A stretch of DNA of 64,000 nucleotides from Prunella strophiata (Eukaryota > Chordata > Aves > Passeriformes > Prunellidae). The notes under the pieces were generated by a model. That model was given only the letters and a program-made list of their open reading frames with translations, was not told the DNA's origin and ran no database searches. The position numbers and the translations under genes were made by a program. Shown in pieces: positions 1 through 15,700 of the stretch; within the stretch, counting starts at the first letter, position 1; every line of letters starts with the position of its first letter. The DNA is taken from the NCBI GenBank assembly GCA_036583965.1, contig JAZBQD010000014.1, positions 48,489,126-48,553,125 on the forward strand, given 5' to 3'.

Positions 1-3000
1 AGTGATGCTTAAATATTATAAAATGCTCCAGTGGGAATGAATAGCAGGTTATACAAAATTTATGTATGAAAGCTTTCAAGTCACTCCATTAACAAAGAAT
101 ATTCAATCCAAAACTCTGAAAGCTTAGGAGTTGTGGTTAAATGTTCTGTTGACTACTTATCAGCTTTAGTAGGGACTTTGTTATTAAGAATATGAACTTT
201 GCTGCATAAGGAATGGAATATTTTATGCATCCTTCCTTGAGCAAAGACTGGAAGAGAAAACAGGAAAAAGGCTGGGGTTTTTTTTATATCTTTTCACTAT
301 TACCTTTAGAAAATACACATTGTATTTATCTCTTGAATAAATAACTTTGTCTTCTGTGGCCACAAATAGGTTACCATATGAGGCTGAAATTTGATACAAA
401 GCAAATTAAGGTAGCTTTTAATGCAGTTTTGCAATGCCTGAGACTGAATAAGAGCTGCAGGGAATTAGCTTCAGTTCCATTCAAGCTAGTAAGTGCTATC
501 CAACATCTTGAACTAGAAAAAGTATGTGATAGTAGCAGTACCATGCTGGGATGGTCTGCTCCACATTTTGGAAAACAAAATGAAATACAGAAATTCCCAA
601 CATAATTCTACAGAAACAACAGACTGGGTACCTTGTAAGCTCTTGATACATTTTAATTAACATCAGGACTTACACAGGAATTCATCATCTGAGCAACACC
701 AATAAAGAATACATTGTTTGATTCCTGTTATAAAAAACTCCAAAGCAACAAAAAAAATGCTTGGAGTATTTTAACATTTGTTTCTAAAGTAAGCTAAATT
801 TGTCAAATTAAATCAAGTTTACTAGTGAAGTATCTAAAGGAAATATATTTTTAGTATTTTCCCAATATTATTAGCTTATTATTAAACGTATTTTTTATAT
901 TCACTGTAAGAAGTCATCACTGCAGCTATGAAGTTACCTTATAAACCCAAATTTAAACTAAAATAAATTGTAAAATTAACTCCATACATCTTCTTATAAC
1001 TTCAATTCTGAAGCTACCTTCTGACTATTAATACTCTTAGTAATACTTATTTCTCCAATATTTTTAATCAGAGAATTTTGAGGGTTTCTGAAGTTTATTA
1101 AGAAAAATCCAATAAGCAATATACAAAGTAAGCTGTATCCTTTAAGTGGCAAAAAATATATTATCTTCAACTTCCCCCATTTGAGAACAGTTAACTCTTA
1201 CAAAACTCCCTAAGGTCCAAAGAAAAACTTGCAGTATTTCTTTCTATTGTGGAAGTGGTTTTATTTTTCCAGCCTTTTGTTATTCTTTGAAATTAACTGT
1301 GCTGCAGCTGTTGCTATACATACATTAATGTTTTTAAATAGTACTTATGTAGTTTTTATTGTCTTCTTGTGGTAGTTAACTGATAGTGGATATTGCCAAG
1401 GTGCACTACCATTACTAAAACTGTTTATCCAAGTAACACTGCAATTTTGGTAATATGAATAGTATTTTGGGTTTCCTTTCCTTTTTTTTTTTAAAAATGC
1501 AATTTTTGACATAGTTCATGTACTTGTTTGTTTGCTTGCTCTTGGGTCATCCTTAAGAGAAATTCCAAAATGAAAGGAATTTTTTAATGTCACATTTTAA
1601 TGTTCATTTCAGCTCCTTGAAAAGAAAAATATGTTGTTGCAACTCAGTGATGAAATTAATTATACTAGGCTAGCATTAAATTAAAACCTCCTACTGATAA
1701 AGATTCAAAAATAAGTAATAACATAAATATAACTTTACATTCTATTATCAATGTGAAGCAGTATAATAAAATTCAATTCATCCAATAAAATGCACCAACA
1801 TTAGAAGATACTAATAAATAAGGGACACCATTACAGACTCAAAAAGTTAGGAAATGTGAAGCATCTGTGAAAGCTTGTAGGGCATGCAGTGATGAAGGGC
1901 AGAGGGACAGACAAAAACAGCTTCTGGCATCAGCTTCAGAATGTGAGATGGTTAATTTCAGAGCCTAGATCAGTCCTTCACCCCCCCTGCCACAAACACT
2001 TTTATCTTCAAAGCCAATTGTAAAGAGAGACTAAATCAATCATTATAGAAATGAGCAAAATAAAAAAATATATTTAATTCAAGAGTGACACAGAAAGCAC
2101 AAAAGTAAGAAGAAAGTGAAAGCAGAAATCCCAGGGATATGATAATCCAAACGCCTACATTTGTTTCCATTTTGAAGTCTTACAGCCATTGAACTGCAGA
2201 AATCCAAACACAGCAGAAGCATTTTGGCACCATTTCAAAGCCTGCTGAAGTTAATGAAAACACTGCCACAGATTCTGAATCAGGCCATAAATGTTCATTG
2301 TAATGTCTCTATGTGCAGTCTGCTTAACATTAATGATGAAGGCCCATGTCTTTTCCTAGCAGGGATGAAAAGAGCAACATGTGGTACAATAGCCATCTCT
2401 AAAAGAAGATACAACCACATTACTATAGCAGAATGCCTAAGCGACAGGGATCAGAGCTCCCATTTTAAGTTTGCTCTGAGAAGTTCCTTTTCTTAGAACC
2501 AAGGCACTTCCTCACTGAAAATCAGGCTGTTGATATGCTCCTAAATCGATCTGAGCTCACTAGGAAACTCTATAAAAATTAATAAATATAATACTTAAGT
2601 GATTAGGTTATTATCAATTCCTCTGACTCCACAGTAAGAAGAAGCATGAATTTACTGACCAACAAAAAAGTATAAAAATGAAGGATTCTATCAATGTCCT
2701 TTAATATGTTAAAATTGTTTGTCACTGTTGTTAAAAATATTAAAGAATTCTGACTGAAGCTCACTACTTACTGTACAATAAAATATGAGTAAGATTTAAC
2801 CATGTTCTGCTTTAACTGAATGTAAAACTGAAATTCTAAACATTTTCTGAAAAAAAGTAAATAAAAAATATTAAAATTACCAGATCATTAATAAAACTAA
2901 CTGATTCTGTGCCTAGAGGACATGGAAATGCAGATATGGGAAGGAGGTTTCAGTAGTACTTGTAGTTTGTTAGATGTTTCTCGTCTCAAAGAAAGTCATA

Positions 3001-5755
3001 CTTTAAAAAGAAGCTGAAAGGGGAATAAGTGGCATGAATTCAGGTATTACTGACTACATTATCTTAACAAAACCAGTGTTATTAAATTTGGTTTATCTTT
3101 CTATTTCCATATATATTTATAAAATCTATTTCTTTTCTTAGCATATAATTTTGAAGGAAATGTTTTCCATATTGCATAATATCCATTGCTCTAAATTTAG
3201 TTAGTTCTGTAGTTTGCTAGAACACTTGGCCAAAATAGATTAAAATCCCTTAAAAACATAAAGAAAATGAGACTGAAGAATAAGTGCAATAAAATATAAG
3301 CATTATTTTGGGTAGAACACAAATAAGCTCCTGAATATTTATGTGAATATTACAGATAAAGTTATTTAGGTTCTTTGACCTGTATGTAGCCAGTAAAGGA
3401 GATACTAAAATAACATCTCTATATTAATAAAATAAAATAAAATAGCATACAGCTAAGTAGAATTTAAGCAATCTTTCTTAGCGAACTTTGGATCATGTTT
3501 CCCATCTGCAATTGCAAATATTCCTGAAAAACAGTGTCACTTACAAAGTACTAAGATGAAATGTTCAGAGCAAGGATTATAATGGAATTAAATCAATAAA
3601 TATTTCCATGCCTCCTCAAAAAAAGTGAAGGGAGTTAGAGAAAGAAAGCAACTTTAAAAATTAAAAAATGTAACAATTTTTGACAAAAAGTCCTCTCTTT
3701 GAGAATTTTCTCTGAGAATGGTCACACATTTCATAAGAAACATAAATTAAATGTTTGGGGGCAGAGTCTGATTGAAAAAAACGACTGTTCTCCCAAGAAA
3801 AAAGTTAATACCTCAAAGCACCAACTAAAGCAAAAACAATACATAAAATTATTAAGAAAAGAACTGGTAATTTCATTTTTAAGGGATGAGATTTATTCTT
3901 CTAAAGAATAATCAATAACTACCTTAAGTGATTACCAAATATAAGATAGATAATGTAATACTAACTGTTACATATACCTAATTCATGCTGACAGGATTTG
4001 TGGAAGACAATCTCTTGCTTGCAAAAACTACTCACTTGGAAGCTGACTTTTCCAGTAATTTGTTCTATGTTCATAAAATCTTGGATTTTTTTTTTTTTTA
4101 AGAATTTAAAAATTCTGTTATGGAGCCTAATAGCACTTCAAGGCAAATTAAGTTTGGAAAATATTTGAAATACCAGAAGATTAATAATCTATCTGACATG
4201 GCAATCAGACTCATCTTGGAATATGAATTTAAGATAAAAATTCAGGACATCTATATGAAAAACAGCAAACTAACAGGCAGTCATCAAATCCCAATGTTGT
4301 TGACTCTGAGGAGCAGCAGACAAACAGAAGGATAAGATTTTTGAGCTCATACTTTTATGGTACAGTTCAGAAAGGAGAGAGGATTCTGACAGTATGGTGT
4401 GACAACCAAATGTTAAAAGGATGACTAGGTTACTCCTGATACATGTAGAAAGTCTCCAATGAAGTGGAATGGGAATAAAAATTGCTTAATAAAAGGAATC
4501 CTGGAATATCCTCATACAATTTTGCCACACAGTTTTTGGAGTGGCTTCCCCAGGAATGGTGCTTGAGCTCAACTCACTTATTAGCTAGTGGGGCAGCTAC
4601 CTAGAGAAAGTTGTTGGTTATGTGTTGGAAGCAGATGAGCTGTGCAGGGCTTTTATGCCTACAGATGGATGATGCAGATGCTATAGTTACGAGGGACTGC
4701 AGAACCATAACTGAACTAGCTGTTGAAAGTTTGAGACAATTCAAACATTCTTCAATGCTGATGAAGGTCTAAAGTGCTCTGTAACTGTGTATTCTTTTTT
4801 TTTCACTGCAGTGCAAGTCAAGCTAAAGAGGAGCTTCTACCTAATGTTCTAGTGCTACCAATCTCAGCAGGGAAATATGTTGATAAAAAGCTTTATAGGA
4901 GATCTACCATTAACTGAAACGTAGATCAGTATTGTCTTTGTTCACTTTAATGTCATCAAGAAGATTCCCCAAAGCTGGTGGCAACATTAGACACACCAGC
5001 TAGTCCCCACCAAAATTCCAAATGAGTAGCAGATACACACATTGACTCCAGACTCAAGATCATCAACAGTTAGATTTTAACTTTCCAACAGTAAACTTGT
5101 GCCTATAAGTAAACCTGTGAGATGCCATGCCTGAGTATTAACAAAGCCTACAACCAAAAAACAACCTATAGAAAAACAGAAATAAAAATGAAACATATTC
5201 TATAGGCATGTAGTGATATATAGGAAACTGCACTGTTATAAAGGCGATTACATGTCTTAACGTGCAACCATCTACTGCCATACCAGAATACCATAGCTCC
5301 AGTTATCACTTATTCTTTAAAAGATTCACACAGAATTGAAATACATATTCCATGGAAGATCCTCTGAAGAGGTAATATTCAAAACATCATTTCAGACTGG
5401 AAAAGCATTTTGAAGTCCAAAATACTAGCATTAGCCAAAAAAATAAATTTTAAAAAATTTAAAGGAATTTGTTTAATACACTCTAATCTGCAGCTCACTT
5501 ACTTTAAACATTAGTCCTCTTTAAAAAAGCCTTCAATATGGAGACTTCCTTGAGGAAGCAAACTTATTTATAACATTACTAAATCTGCGAAAGAATTCCC
5601 ATATCCCTGGAATGTGGAAAAAATACAAACAAAAATTTTAGCTTTTAGAAAGTAAGAAAGATAAAGTTACAAGATAAATAAAGCAAACAAGACATATAAG
5701 AAAACCAAAACATTGTTTTTGAGGGAGACAGTTTGTAGCATATCAATCCCTTTAC
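1..5755 (-). other. CTTNBP2: CTTNBP2 intron 4 (5' part, runs off the window)
   Basis: The stretch is AT-rich with short A and T runs. I looked on the minus strand for the next CTTNBP2 exon, which should encode a TLLQQAAAQG-like start of the ankyrin repeats, and saw none. No clear transposon ends were seen. The short open frames on the plus strand show no recognisable protein features. Confidence 0.75.
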
Positions 5756-8700
5756 CTGATGCTGTTACCAGGAGGCTGTCTGAGTCACATGGTCTACAGG
5801 ATGAAGCACTAACAGGGTTTATGGAGGAGCTACAGGCAATGGTGGTGGGAATGACAAAGGAATTTTCTGAACATGCAGGTTGGTTCAGTCCAGGAAAGTG
5901 GGAAGGCCAGGCACCCACCTGAGATGAGGCTATGGCTGGTATGGCACAGCCTGCAGATGCCACAGATAAATCTATAGCAGGTTTTGGTGGCAGCTGAGGT
6001 GAGGACTTAGAAATAATTTCCTCATTTATTACCCTGATTCCTTGTGGTGAACTTGAAAGAGGTGAGGTCATGGTTTTGTTGTCAGTTTTTGCACTTGTAT
6101 TTGGGGATCGATTACTATCCATTAAAACTTTAAGCTGTGGGTGTGGTGGAGAAGGAGCTTGTGAAAGCCCTGGTTTTTTAGGAGGAATAGGTGGAGGGTT
6201 TCCTCTGTCAATTCTTGATACACTTGGAGTCTTTAAAGTAATTTTACCAACTGGGGAGTAATTGCCAACTTCCACTGAATGTGAAGTCCCTGGCCTTGAT
6301 GGAGTACTACTCTGAGGGCTAGTAAATCTTGAAAGAGCTTGGGTAACAGTATTCCGAGCTGCCTGTTTGGCAACAAGGTTGTCACGACTAGTAGGGGATA
6401 CATCCCTTGAGGGAGGGCTTTGGGTTGTGTTTCCATTTTGGTCTTGATCATTTGTATTTGCCTGAAATCTAAATCTAGCTGCCTGGACTCGTGGATTTAG
6501 GCCTGGATGGCCAGTAGTGTTGGCAGATGGTGAATGCAAACTGTGTATAGATGAAGAGAGCGAGGAATTCTGAGCTGTGGCAGTTGGTGTGGTAGGGGTG
6601 CAAAGGGAATTACTATTTGAAAAAGGGGAAGTGCTACTTGATAAATCAGGGGATGAGCCTGTACTTGGTCCATTTTCTTCAATTCTGTTTTGATTCTGTG
6701 CAAGAACAGGAGTCGTGGGAGGGACAAGTTCACTAGATGAAGACTGCCTATCAATGACAGGCTTCACAAATGCTGCATTGGCACACACATTCATTTTTGT
6801 ATTGCCAGACACTAGTGGGCTCACTGTAGAAGGCTTTATAGAGACAGTCAAAGGCAACTTCTTAGCATTTTCTATGCTACTGTCCATCATTACAGTGTCT
6901 GTTTGACAAGCAACAGTTCTTGAACTTGGTTCTTCTGTTTCAACCGAAATAGAAACAAGACTCCTATCGCTATTCTTCTGAGAAAGATTAGCTTTACTTT
7001 CATTCTCCTTCTTTAATTGCTCAATCATTTTGATCATTTTATCTCTTTCTTCTCTGAGGTCACTGGTGTGTGTTTCCTCTTTGTGAAGTTTGGCACGCAA
7101 CTGCTCTCTCTCTGTGTCAAACTCAGACAGCTGCTTTTCCATTTGAGCTTCCATTTGTGTACTCCTTTGTTTCTCAGCTGCAAGAAACTCCTCCAATTCA
7201 GCAGCCTTTTTCTTTTCCTCTTCAAATTTTGACATCACTTCTTCCAGTTTCTGGGCTTCTTCTACAATTCTGCCAGACAACTGCTTACACTCTTTCACTA
7301 GCATCAATACTACATGCTTATTCTTTCCACGTTCTTCTTCAAGGCGAGCAGATAGTTTTTTGTGCTCCAGCTCAAGATTCTGTAACTGACATTTTTCCAT
7401 TTCCAACTGTAAGAAAACAGAAAATAATTCTCATTAACAATTCTCATTTCATCATAACCTAGTATTAACCTGACACTGATGTTTTAATCTTTGAGAGTAT
7501 GACTAAAATGAACCCAGGAAGGTGATTTGTGATATCTAACACAAGTGCACATAATCTTATACAAGCAAAAGAAAGAGAGTGCCATCTCATTAGAGCAATT
7601 TAGAAACGAAGTAAACTCTTTTAATTTCCTCCGTTGACAAGAGAGAGACTCTCCAAAGTGGTTAAGTGCTTGTGATTCCTGCGTGATGGAGCTACCTGTT
7701 CTCCAAAAATTTGACATAAGACATAACATAAAGTCATCTTAGTAAAGGAACCAAACACAAGTAAGAGATGAGCTTTGAAAAAGGTCTTTGAGGACAGAAA
7801 TGAAGGGGTTAGGATTTATCTCTTCCTCCAGCAAAAGGAGATTAAGTCCATCATGAACATAACTGGTATCCTGTAACTTGTTTTAACATTTATAAATAAG
7901 ACAACTTTTTGGCACAGGCAGAAATATTTTCCTGTACTTAGTAATAGTGAAAAGTCACATTGACATCAGTGATGTAGAAGCTACTATTACTAAAATGCAG
8001 ATAACAGAGAAGAGTAATTTTCCCGCTTATTCATATAGCCATTGCCTCTAATTTATTTTGCCTACTGTTTACACTTTTATTCACAGACCCTCTTCTAGAA
8101 AAGCACTGCAAAAAATATGGTAATACACCATTTTATAAAACACCTTTGAGGAAAGAAATCTTTGTGGGAAATGATACCTACATTTTAAACATCATCTTGG
8201 TTTCAAATACCTCAAAACCTGTTTCGCAGCATAGGGGCTGAACACTGGAGTTTTAGAACTTAATCCCAGGTTGACACTCTGCACAATTCTTTTCACAAAA
8301 CCACACCCACCCTATCTTAAAAATGGTGTCATAGACTTATAGAATAGTTTAGATTGAAAGGGGACCTTGAAGTTCCAACCCTTCTGCCACAGCAGGCACA
8401 CCTTCCACTAGACCAGGCTGCTCAGAGCCCCAAAAAACAGTGCTAAACCTATGAAAAATAAGGTATGGCATTATCAGTCCTTGCTAAACAAACTGTATCA
8501 GCAGCAATATCTCTTCAATTCTGTTAATGGAAATACAGCTGAAAATGAAATTAACAAAATATTATAATGACACTGTATTTAGGAATGGTCCCAAGCATAA
8601 TTTACAAGTGAAAAAACCCTTATTTTTTCCTCAATGCTTTCACTGCGTTTTCAAAGGATACAGCATTTTCATGGTTCACTAGAATTCCAAAACAAGTGGA

Positions 8701-11700
8701 GCATCCAACCATTTATTTCTTTGTTAAAAATAGGCACAAAAATAATGAGGAATGTGTACAATTTTAAAAGCTTGGAGATGTATAAATATTATAGTGAAAA
8801 TATTTTTGTCAAACTTTCTATACTTCATTATTCTGCTATTTTGTTTTCACATGAGCTTCTCGTTCTATAAATTAAGTGTTGTGAAATTATATTACTTCCA
8901 AATAATTGCAAACAGATTTTAATATTTAACTGGCATGAAATCAGCTTACCATACTATTGTAATACCTTATTTGTAAGCATTGCATCTAGAGGACAGCTCC
9001 CTAACATAAATGTAAATCCTCTATTTGATTTCAATATACAAAAGCAGCACTATTTTCTCATTTTACATTGTCTCCTATGTCTCTCCCTCCCTCTTGTTCT
9101 TCTTTTGGCTGCATTATCTTGAATAGGGAAAAGCCTCTGAATATTTACATGGTATTTTTCCCTTTAAATGACAGATTTGGAACTAGCTGCAATTATTTAT
9201 GAGTTTACAAACTAACTACAACCTGATTTTTGCAAAATGTACTATATGCTTACACTGTATCATATCAGTAATATAAACATCTGGAAATGAGTCCAAGAAG
9301 GATTTGAAAAGGGGTCAGAAAAGGATACTGAGAAAAAATATAGTGACCCACAAACTATTAACCAGTAAAGGCCCTTCAGAGGTGAGAGACAGCATGCCTT
9401 GTAAGAAAATGTTGAAGAAGCTTGGCTTTCATAGTTTAGTGAAAAACAGACAGAGAATAATCTAACAGCAACATCCTTTTGAAGGGCCCTTACAGTAATG
9501 GTAAGAATCAAATTCATCTTGGTAATGGCAGGTGGGGCTCCATAATAAAAGGTTACAGAAAAGAAAACTTGCCCTTTGAGAAGCTCAGTCTCAGAAAAAA
9601 GTTCTTCACAAGGACACCAGTGGAGAAAATATGCAGTATTGCCATTCCTGGTGGTTTTCATGACTAAGCAAGACAAATTCACAGATGACCAGATGTACTG
9701 ATAATGATGATAATCCACTTTAAGCACAAGGTTAGAATAAATTACACCAACAGGCCTTTTTCAACCCACGTTTGCCTTTCTTTGAGCATGCATCCCAAAA
9801 CTAACTCCTCTGCAAACTCTCAACAAATCAAGAACTGTCATTTTGATGATCTGTTTTGTGTTCCCATGAAAACTCAAAATTAATTTTCACAGCAGCTCCA
9901 AGTAAAGCATTTGAAGACATGGAAGAGGATGGAGACTTAACACAAAGCAGATGACATCTGAGAGTGAGATGTTTGTATATGGTAAGCCTTACAGTCCTTT
10001 GTGCACCTCCTTAATTTTTCTACCTGCTGGTATATTTTTATGCCTTGCTTTTTTGTGATCAAATGAAAATTTTATTCATAGAATACTTTTGAGGTGATTA
10101 TATTCACAGATACCAAATCCCCCCCCCTCCCGGAATAAGAGTTCACTCTGAATCTGTTTAAAGTTCAGTAATACCCAGAGAAAATAAACACAGCTGAACA
10201 CAGACTTCATTATTTAGAGTGGGACAGTGAACCAATTCCAAACACGAAGATAGAGGCATCACACATTTAGAGAAGGAGAAACCACTCTTGGAGGGAGGGA
10301 GAGCAGCGGGCTTGTATTTAGGTTACATTTGCCTAGGCTGATTTTTTTCTTACACTCTGTCACCCTACCTTGTTGAACATTTTTCAACGTCCCTCAAAAC
10401 ACACCTTCATTACCCTCTTCAACAGAAGGATTTGAGAGATGAAGAACAGACAGGAAAATGTGGAATGAAGGGAAGGTAAAACACTGAATGAATGGTTTGT
10501 GGAATGCATGGAGATGTTTGAGAGATACATCATCTGTTGCCACAAACCCGAGGAGTTTAAGAGTGTCTTGTACAAACAGCATTTCTAATGGAGCTTAAAA
10601 GAGGAAGATGTAATTCAGTAGAAAGTCATGCACACAGCTGCTCAACACCACATAGTTTGTTTTCAAATCCTTAAAATTAAGATTTAAAGAAAAAAAAAGC
10701 TCATGTATTCCTCTAGGAAGCAAAATACAAAAGCATCCTTTCCTGTACAAACAGACTTACAGATACAGGCTTTGGTAAAAAAAAAGGACAAAAAAGTGAC
10801 AAAATTTGAATTTACATAATAATATACTGATATATTGTTAATATGTGAGTCCCTCTTAGGTGCATGTATCTGTGCATATAATAAAAGCCAGAAATAGATG
10901 AAGAATTTACAAGAAGACATTTGTGGCCATGCACTGAAAAAAGAAACTAATTCAACTGTCCTGGCAGATGTGTCAGGGTTTCTCTCAATATCCTTTTCCA
11001 GTCAGAACAAGTAAGCTTGCTTGCCCTTTCCTATATTTACTGAGAAAGCTTATGAGAAAGAAAATTAATACTTAAGAGTTCTCAGAAACAAGTGCAAGGT
11101 AATATAATGTTCATTCCACATTAAACTGCTTGAAGACTTACATATCATAGTGATATCCTTTTTTTTTAAATCTGTTTTCCTGAAGTCTTAACAGAGCAAT
11201 GGTGCTTAAACTAAACAACAGAGCTAAAGTAACAACAAAATGTTTGTTGGCTTAATTTAAGCATGTATTTCCAGCAACTTCCAGCACTTTTGCATGCATT
11301 TTTTTTCCCAAAGAGCAATTGTTACCAAAATCAATTTTATGTCAATTGTCTCAGTCTTGCTATTTGGGGGTTTTTAAGTCAATGTAAAACTGCCACCAAA
11401 AACCTGCATCACAGCAGTAAAAGACATTCTATCCATCTTACATGCAGTGAAGATGATTAAACACATAGAGAGCATTTTTTTTTCTATTTGTTAAAAAATA
11501 CTTTGTCTAGATTAGTATTTTTATATGACTGTTTCATCTCTTTCCTCTCAGAAGCCCCTCCCCAACATATTCATATTTATGTATGTTTAAGAAATGTATG
11601 GCTTACATACTGAGGAAATACATGCCACCAACCAATCATTCACTTTCAAAATGACATTGTTTTATCTTCAATCTGGCACTTTTTTTCTGCAATAATTGTT

Positions 11701-12687
11701 CCAAAATTATTTTCTTTTTACAGTAAATGTTCTAAATATGCAAAAAAGTATTTTCAGAGGTATAAGACATTTTTACTGATTTATGAAATAGAGCCACCTA
11801 ATATAAAAATAAATTATTTACTTTATTCATGTTAGAATGAAAATAGGTTCTCAAGGCTCCAACAGTATTGGTTTAAAAATATCCTGTGATGATGCTCAGT
11901 TCACACTGAGCTATCTACTTACATATACACTGTATCAACTTGTACCAGTTATATTTAATTTTTTTCCATAAATAGAGCTAAATTCAGAGAACAAATGATG
12001 TGTGCATACAAAATATCACCAGAAAACCAGCACCTCACCCTGTATGAAAATTAAGTGGCAACATTTTAACACTTGCAATGTTAATCAAGACAAAGATGCA
12101 AATTAAAAATGTGACATGAAAGAACAGATCATGTTTCAACAGGAGAGGGAAAAAGTCAATAGCAGGATACCTTCTTTTGTCTGTTTTCAGCAGCAGCCAA
12201 CTGAGCTGACATTCTTTCTTGCATTTTCCTGCAGTGAGCCATAACAGCTTCTAAAATGGACAGAGGGTTCATGCATATTGGCTTCTTTTCTTTATCTCCA
12301 GCACCTGCCTCAAAGTCTCTCTGAAGAGCCAGAAATGGGTCGCTCAGATTAAATCTTCCATATCGCTCCTGGATAAAAACCTCTTTGCGCCGGGCCTAAC
12401 AGGGAAAAAAACAAAAAAGCAAGCTAAAACCAGAGAAATAAAATGCATTCTTTGAAGTACCTCCACACATAGAAGAAACTTACACTATAGGGAAAGCAAT
12501 ATACGTCATTTAACGTTTGAAAATATTTTCTTTAGGTATTCATTTATAACCTCTAAAAGAAAAATATGCCTCAAAAAGTCAGAAAAGCACCCCCAGTGCA
12601 GAGAAACACCATCAAAGAGAAATCATCCAAAAATAGAGAAAAACATTTCTTTGCAACCTGGTTCAAATTCTGTTTTGAAGAATAAGG

Positions 12688-12724
<37 letters not shown>

Positions 12725-15700
12725 GACTAAACCAGTTCTGAGATACAAAACAGGAGAAAGAGACCAAATACTTACCCAATGGTTAGTACATCATTTGGAA
12801 AGCTTGAAGTTAAAATTTTAACATATGAAAAGTTCATGAATGGTAACACACATTTCAGGGCATGAGAAAACAAAGAGGAATGTAAGAACTCTGTTAGAAA
12901 AAACCCTCAAAGACTAACTACAAATTGCTTACCTTAGTGAATGCCCAACTTTTTTCTACATATTGTCAAAAAAAAAAAAAGAAATGTTTTCATATATGAG
13001 AATTTGTCTGGAAAAGAAACAAGTGTGCCTACATATTCTGATGCTTGAAATACTTCTAGTTTGTTTTTCATTGTGATTATATAGATAGAAAATCTTTATT
13101 AAAAAGACCAGATCTTTGGAACATAACTTCAGAAAAAGCTGACAGAGTTCACTCAGACCTAAAGTCTAGTTTGGCTTACAAAGTCAGGTAGTGACTGGTT
13201 GAAGAGATAAAAATATAAGACAGAACCTAGTTATTTTTTATGAAGTGCCTTGCAAGTAACCTCTAATTAGTATAATTGTTCTAGTATTTTAATGCCTTAA
13301 TTTAAAACTTAGAAAATAAAACAGCTAGTTCCAAAGGTAATATTACAAGACTGGGAGGAGGAGCTGTATTAGTAATTTGTGGTTCTGTAAGATGAAGTTA
13401 CAGGACAGTATGTAGCTTAGGAATTCAATCTTCATGGAAAGGAAACCATCAAAACCAAAAGCCTCACCATAAATGGATTACATTGCTAATCAGCCAAGCA
13501 AGATGATAAATCCAAGCAGGTTAAGAATTTAAATAGAGAGGGATGCACAGTCCATATATAAATTATCAACAACTTAAAAGCCACTTAGTTTATATAAAGT
13601 GAGATGTCCAAGTAAAGGAAAAAAACAGATGTAGCAGGTCTGCTGTAAGTCCAAAAAGAAGACCACCAAGAGTTCTCATTTTTAAATCAAAAGAAAAAGC
13701 CAAGATGATTAACTGACCTTAGAAGCAAAGGCATAACCTGTGCCTTTATGGAAAGAGATTGCCAGCCAGTGAAATAATGTGTATTTTCCATTTTCTTCTA
13801 TGACCCATGACCAGCTGTCCTCTTGGCACATACTAAATGCATGTAGTATGAATATATTCTTTGAAATGTTTTCTAACATGCACAGCAATTAATAGAGCAG
13901 GCCAAAAAGACTCAGTGTGCACCTGCCTAAATAGCAAGATGACCAGGGTTCAGATTCATTAACCAAGAAAAAGATGAAACAAACTATATAGTAGGGATGA
14001 GCTCCATCTGAATGAAAATCAAAACCAGAATTAAAGTGCCTATGGGAAAATGTGGAAGGTAAACACTGTGGAAAAACCAACAGGTCTGAAATAGCACATG
14101 GTTTGGGCTGACAGACTGGCTGAAGCCATAACTGTATAACCTCAAGCACAGGGGAAAACAGACTGGCAACTCTCAAACCATACACAGCAAAGTCATCTAA
14201 AGATGCTTCCAACTGAAAGGGGAACAAAATGTATATTAAAACAAATGCTTCCATGTCTTTATACAAGGACTATAAATATAAAATACAATAATTGGATGAT
14301 TTCATGGGATGAAAATACATTATTTAGAAAGAAGGTACTAGAATAAAAGACAAAGCAGAAATTTGGTAGAAGGGAGATGATGAGTATTTTCCCAAAACTT
14401 AGGCACAAAATGACAGAAAGACAAACTAGATTTGAGTTTTTTTACAGGATTCCTCTAGGCTCTAAACAATACTTCTGTCCCTTTGCAAATCACTAAAGTA
14501 CATCAGATGGGAGAAATAGAAATGTTCGAATCAGAATTTTTTTCTCTTATATTGTCTTTACTGAATTTCAAGTCATAAGAGTTAGTAGCAATATCACAAT
14601 ATCTGTTTTTCAGGAAAGTCATTATCTGTGGAATATACAGTCTAAAATCATACTCCTTTAAAAAAGTGTCTGTGTAATTCAGTGGTTGTGTTAAAGCAGC
14701 ATTATCAGTATCTCATATATAACTTCAATTGCACAGCAATATATAGAGAAAATAACATTAAATTTGTGAATAATTAACTGAATTAATTTTCAAACACAAC
14801 ATTTTCAAAAATAGAATATGCACCCGCTATAGGTGGTCATCAGGACTACTGTATTGTCAAAGGTGCTATATGAATTTATAAACCATCAGCTTCAGTTTTC
14901 TGCACATATTCATTTGCTCAGAAACTATACAATACAAGAGAAAGGTTTACTCTCAAGTTTTCTCTCCTACGTCTGTAGCCAACAAGAATCTGAAGGATCA
15001 GGCTGTTAAGATAAACTGCTTCTTTTATGACTCTTTCAGGGAGCCTGTCTCCTACCGCATACAGCAAGACACCTCATTCATCCTGCACCAACCTTTTTCA
15101 AGTTACCTCAAGTTATCTGCAAGCTACTTCATGGAAATTTTCACTTCTTAACCTGACCTTTTTGCAGTCACTGACCCCATTTATCGACTGGCAAATGAAG
15201 ATGGGCAGTGGGGTGTGCAGGGAGAGAACAAAATGAAAATGGCCTGTGAGTAAAGCTGCAAATCCAGTATAAGAACTGGTTTGTAACTATTTGTTTCTTG
15301 CATTTCACTTCAAAAGAAAACAAAAATTTATTTTCAGTAACCAAACTGAAAATTATGAAGTCTAATTAGACTTTTTCCACCTGTTATTGAAAGAAGAATG
15401 TAAGGGGTCAAGGAGGTCTTCAAATAGTATGCCTATTACTGTGGACTTACAGCTAGGAGCATAAAGCTAGGAAGAAGAAATAGGATCAATTAATGTATAT
15501 AAGAAATAAGCCAAATAATGAAAACAAAAAAGAGCTTTTAAGGTTAATACAGTATTTCCCCCCTATGTATCTCAGAGTTTCCTCTTCATTTATCTGCCAA
15601 GTTAAGACAGCTCAGCAGGTCCAAATATTCCATGCAACTGATGATAAACATCAAAAACTAGGACTGCATGTCCTACACTGCTGGGGAACAACGGAACTGA

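Noticed and set aside
11894..11911. Small inverted repeat GCTCAGT / ACTGAGC
   Set aside because: Seven-base arms with a four-base loop are common by chance; no associated feature.
12640..12720. GGTTCAAATTC, like a tRNA B box, before a poly(A) tract: possible tRNA-derived SINE
   Set aside because: No A box or tRNA fold is visible at the right spacing upstream, and avian genomes have few such elements.
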